Part shown: one piece after another, positions 61,836 through 64,000 of the stretch
Numbering within the stretch: position 1 is the stretch's first letter
Layout of the letters: each line of letters opens with the position of its first letter
Origin: Planctomycetales bacterium
Lineage (GTDB): Bacteria > Planctomycetota > Planctomycetia > Isosphaerales > Isosphaeraceae
DNA: 64,000 bases
Assembly (NCBI GenBank): GCA_027449865.1
Contig: DAIDKV010000022.1
Span: forward strand, 1-64,000
Reading direction: 5' to 3'
Made by a program: the position numbers and the translations under genes
The notes under the pieces: generated by a model
The model's database searches: none
What the model was told of the DNA's origin: nothing
The model's input: the letters and a program-made list of their open reading frames with translations, nothing else

Positions 61836-62996
61836 ATGAGGAAGCGTCCTGCGCGGCGACCCGGCCGCGGCTTCACGCTGATCGAATTGCTCGTCGTCAT
61901 CGCCATCATCGCCGTCCTGATCGCCCTGCTTCTCCCCGCCGTTCAGGCGGCCCGCGAGGCGGCCCGACGGGCCCAGTGCACCAACAACCTCAAGCAGCTC
62001 GGCCTCGGATTTCAGAATTACATCTCCACAAATGATTGTGTTCCGCCGTCGATGCCGGTTGCCACGTACAGCGGCGGTACGGTGTCGTACCAGGGGGTCT
62101 GGGAGTCGTGGAGTCCCCATTCGATGATGCTGCCCTTCCTCGAGCAGCAGCCACTCTATAACTCCCTGAATTTCTCACTGGCGCCTGACGGCTCGGTCTC
62201 CAGCGCCGGCTTCTATGGCGGCGAGGCGCAGTGGACAGGCGTTACGACGCGCGTCAAGGCCTTCCTGTGCCCTTCCTCCGTCCCACCCTCCGTGCAGGAT
62301 TACTTCGGCAAGGGCGGCGTCAACAACAACCAGTATGCTGGGAATAATTACTTCGCTTGCGCGGGCTCGGGCCTCGATCCGGATGCCGCGAACGACCCGG
62401 CCGACAATAATGGCCTGATGTTCTGGATCGGCACCGCCGTGAAACCCGTCACCCTGGCTGGGATCACGGACGGAACCAGCAACACGATCGCCTTCGGCGA
62501 ATGGAAGATGGGCGATTTCAATACGGCGAAAGCCTCGCCCCAGGACATCATGCACTACCAGCAATTGCCGCCGGGGTCCAACTGGGGCTCGCCGCTACTG
62601 AACATGCCCTTCGGCGCCCAGGGCTTTCGGCAATGGCTGCAGGGCTGCGCTGCCATGTATCTGACGAGCGCCGACGGCAAGTCGGAGATGAATACCCTAA
62701 ACCACAGCCAGATCGGCCGCGACTGGCACCAGGGCGAGATGAGTACAACCCTGGGCAATGCCCTGCTCCCCCCGAATTCCCCGTATCCCAATTGCAGCGG
62801 GGCCAGTTACGTCGGGGCTGGCCTCGATGGCGACGCGCCGGGGATGTTCACGTTCAGCAGCTATCACCCCGGCGGGGCCAACGCCGCCTTCGCGGACGGG
62901 TCGGTCCACTTCCTGAAGAACAGCACGTCCATGCTGGTCATCTGGCAACTCGGCTCGCGGGCCCAGGGCGAGGTGATCTCGGCGGACTCGTACTGA
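61836..62996 (+). CDS. DUF1559 pseudopilin-like protein
   Basis: A 386-residue protein. The type IV pilin/pseudopilin N-terminus GFTLIELLVV (12-21) is followed by AIIAVLIALLLPAVQAAREA, the DUF1559 signature. The C-terminus ends with the H-X9-DG type block (SYHPGGANAAFADGSVHFL). ATG 61836 has GAAAGGA upstream. These proteins are the largest family in many planctomycetes; they are processed by prepilin peptidase and their role is unknown. Confidence 0.95.
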   Translation: MRKRPARRPGRGFTLIELLVVIAIIAVLIALLLPAVQAAREAARRAQCTNNLKQLGLGFQNYISTNDCVPPSMPVATYSGGTVSYQGVWESWSPHSMMLPFLEQQPLYNSLNFSLAPDGSVSSAGFYGGEAQWTGVTTRVKAFLCPSSVPPSVQDYFGKGGVNNNQYAGNNYFACAGSGLDPDAANDPADNNGLMFWIGTAVKPVTLAGITDGTSNTIAFGEWKMGDFNTAKASPQDIMHYQQLPPGSNWGSPLLNMPFGAQGFRQWLQGCAAMYLTSADGKSEMNTLNHSQIGRDWHQGEMSTTLGNALLPPNSPYPNCSGASYVGAGLDGDAPGMFTFSSYHPGGANAAFADGSVHFLKNSTSMLVIWQLGSRAQGEVISADSY

Positions 62997-63006
62997 TCGG
63001 AACCAG

Positions 63007-63050
63007 GCGGGTTTGGCGAGAGGGCCGGGTGGGCCCCGCGCCAAACCCGC
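63007..63050 (+). terminator. Strong GC-rich hairpin after DUF1559
   Basis: GCGGGTTTGGCG (63007-63018) and CGCCAAACCCGC (63039-63050) form a perfect 12-base stem; the 20-base loop can itself pair (GGGCC with GGCCC). It starts ten bases after the DUF1559 stop. No T run follows, so it may be an attenuator or a Rho-independent-like terminator of the type without U tract. Confidence 0.65.
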
Positions 63051-63070
63051 TCGACAAGATCGCTCCCAGG

Positions 63071-64000
63071 ATGCCAATGTCCATCGATTCGGAATGTCAG
63101 GGCGTCCCCGCGGCCCTTCCCTCGACGCCCCGGAGGCGACGCCTCACGACGATCGCGCTGGCGGTCGCCACGTTCGCGGCCCTGATGACGGCCGCCGTCC
63201 TGGGATGGACGGCCCTGGCCGGTCGGGGCCGGTTATCCCGTCGGGAGGCGCTCGCCCGGGCGACGGAGTATCTCCGGAGGGGCCAGCCATCGATGGCGCT
63301 CCGTGCCGTTCGGCCGATCCTGGACGCCGACCCCAACGCGGGGGAGGCTCTGGGACTGGCCGGGATGGCCCTGGCCATACTCGATCACCGCTCGGAGGCC
63401 CGGGACGCCCTGGAGCGGGCGCTGAAACGCCAGCCGAAGCAGCCGATGGCTCTGAAGGTCCTGGCGGCGATCCACCTGAGCACCGGCGATTATGAGCGGG
63501 GACTGGCGCGGCTCCGGGCGGCGGCCGAACTCGATCCCGGCGACCCGCGCCCCTGGCTCGCGATGGGGCGAGCCTACCAGGATCTTGGGCGGGACCCGGA
63601 GTCGGCCGACTGCTACCAGGCCGCCTACCATCGCGACCGCCACTGCCGGGAGGCACGCCTCGGACTGGTCGCCGCCGCCCTCCGAATGCATCGGACCGAT
63701 CGGGCCGCCCCCCACCTCATCGAGATGCTCCGGGACGCACCGGAGGACCCCGAGGCACTTGGACTCGCCGCGTGCCACGCAAACGAACTGGGCCATCCCG
63801 AGCAGGCCGCCGCCTTCGCGGCACGCGCCCTGGGCCGTGATCCCGATAACTTCGACGCCCTCCTCGCCCGGGCGACTTCCGCCTCACTCAAGGGCGATCC
63901 CCGGGGGGCCCTGCGGGATCTGGAGCGGGCGGTGGAAGTCAAGCCGATCAGCATTGCTGCTCTCCGACTGCTTGCTCAGGTCCAGTCCCGCCTGGGCCAG
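63071..64000 (+). CDS. TPR-repeat membrane protein (runs off the window end)
   Basis: At least 310 residues with no stop before the window end. A membrane helix lies at ~38-58 (TIALAVATFAALMTAAVLGW). TPR-like units follow: REALARATEYLRRGQPSMAL, EALGLAGMALAILDHRSEAR, KVLAAIHLSTGDYERGLARL, PWLAMGRAYQDLGRDPESAD. ATG 63071 or 63077 is the start. TPR proteins of this kind act as assembly scaffolds, and it probably belongs with the DUF1559 gene. Confidence 0.8.
   Translation, partial: MPMSIDSECQGVPAALPSTPRRRRLTTIALAVATFAALMTAAVLGWTALAGRGRLSRREALARATEYLRRGQPSMALRAVRPILDADPNAGEALGLAGMALAILDHRSEARDALERALKRQPKQPMALKVLAAIHLSTGDYERGLARLRAAAELDPGDPRPWLAMGRAYQDLGRDPESADCYQAAYHRDRHCREARLGLVAAALRMHRTDRAAPHLIEMLRDAPEDPEALGLAACHANELGHPEQAAAFAARALGRDPDNFDALLARATSASLKGDPRGALRDLERAVEVKPISIAALRLLAQVQSRLGQ

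Overview
The window is GC-rich chromosomal DNA from a planctomycete, probably of the Isosphaeraceae or a close relative. The evidence is: a DUF1559 pseudopilin-like protein, an ECF sigma factor translationally coupled to a Ser/Thr kinase with about 15 WD40 repeats, an ECF sigma factor fused to a membrane-anchored repeat protein, the planctomycete surface-type N-terminus RFRPAVQACESR on a hydrolase, a Cys-type sulfatase, dispersed Bat-type VWA proteins, and short palindromic repeats between genes. The family-level placement is inference.

Layout. 1-2.2 kb: a frameshifted DDE transposase abutting the broken 3' end of an RloB-like gene. 2.2-9.0 kb (minus): three exported or membrane proteins (STN-like, NPCBM, DUF4175-like). 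9.6-15.6 kb: sulfotransferase, then an accessory patch with a diverged segmental duplication (DUF3365 haem protein), a Doc toxin remnant, a three-gene cluster of unknown function and a Uma2 nuclease. 15.6-22.6 kb: purE-purK, then BatA-like VWA, HEAT-repeat and BatB/C-like VWA-TPR genes. Heptamer repeats form the purK stop codon and the start of the VWA gene. 22.6-23.2 kb (minus): a DUF433/DUF5615 toxin-antitoxin pair.

23.3-29.0 kb is the most striking part: a formate dehydrogenase locus with fdhD, a catalytic subunit carrying an in-frame UGA (selenocysteine) followed by a textbook bacterial SECIS hairpin, a fused NuoE-NuoF subunit, and a separate NuoG-like iron-sulfur subunit. That last subunit also carries the N-terminal Fe4S4 molybdoenzyme domain missing from the catalytic chain. 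Together these could form a soluble NAD-dependent formate dehydrogenase.

29-43 kb: small exported proteins, an RluB/RsuA-type pseudouridine synthase with long repetitive tails, a PyrK-like flavoprotein, a UVR-motif protein, an HPr-like protein lacking the phosphorylatable His (Crh-like), an alpha/beta hydrolase, a BatD-like protein, a DEAD-box helicase, small conserved proteins, a GGQ release-factor-like protein, a GT4 glycosyltransferase and an SDR. 43-55 kb: the ECF fusion, sulfatase, thioredoxin, a coupled three-gene glycolipid/polyprenyl-sugar operon, and a tandem pair of unknown proteins, the second broken. 55-64 kb: the STK-WD40/ECF pair, a dead ISAs1 element, a small lipoprotein, DUF1559 and TPR genes, the last running off the window. 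I saw no rRNA, tRNA or CRISPR.
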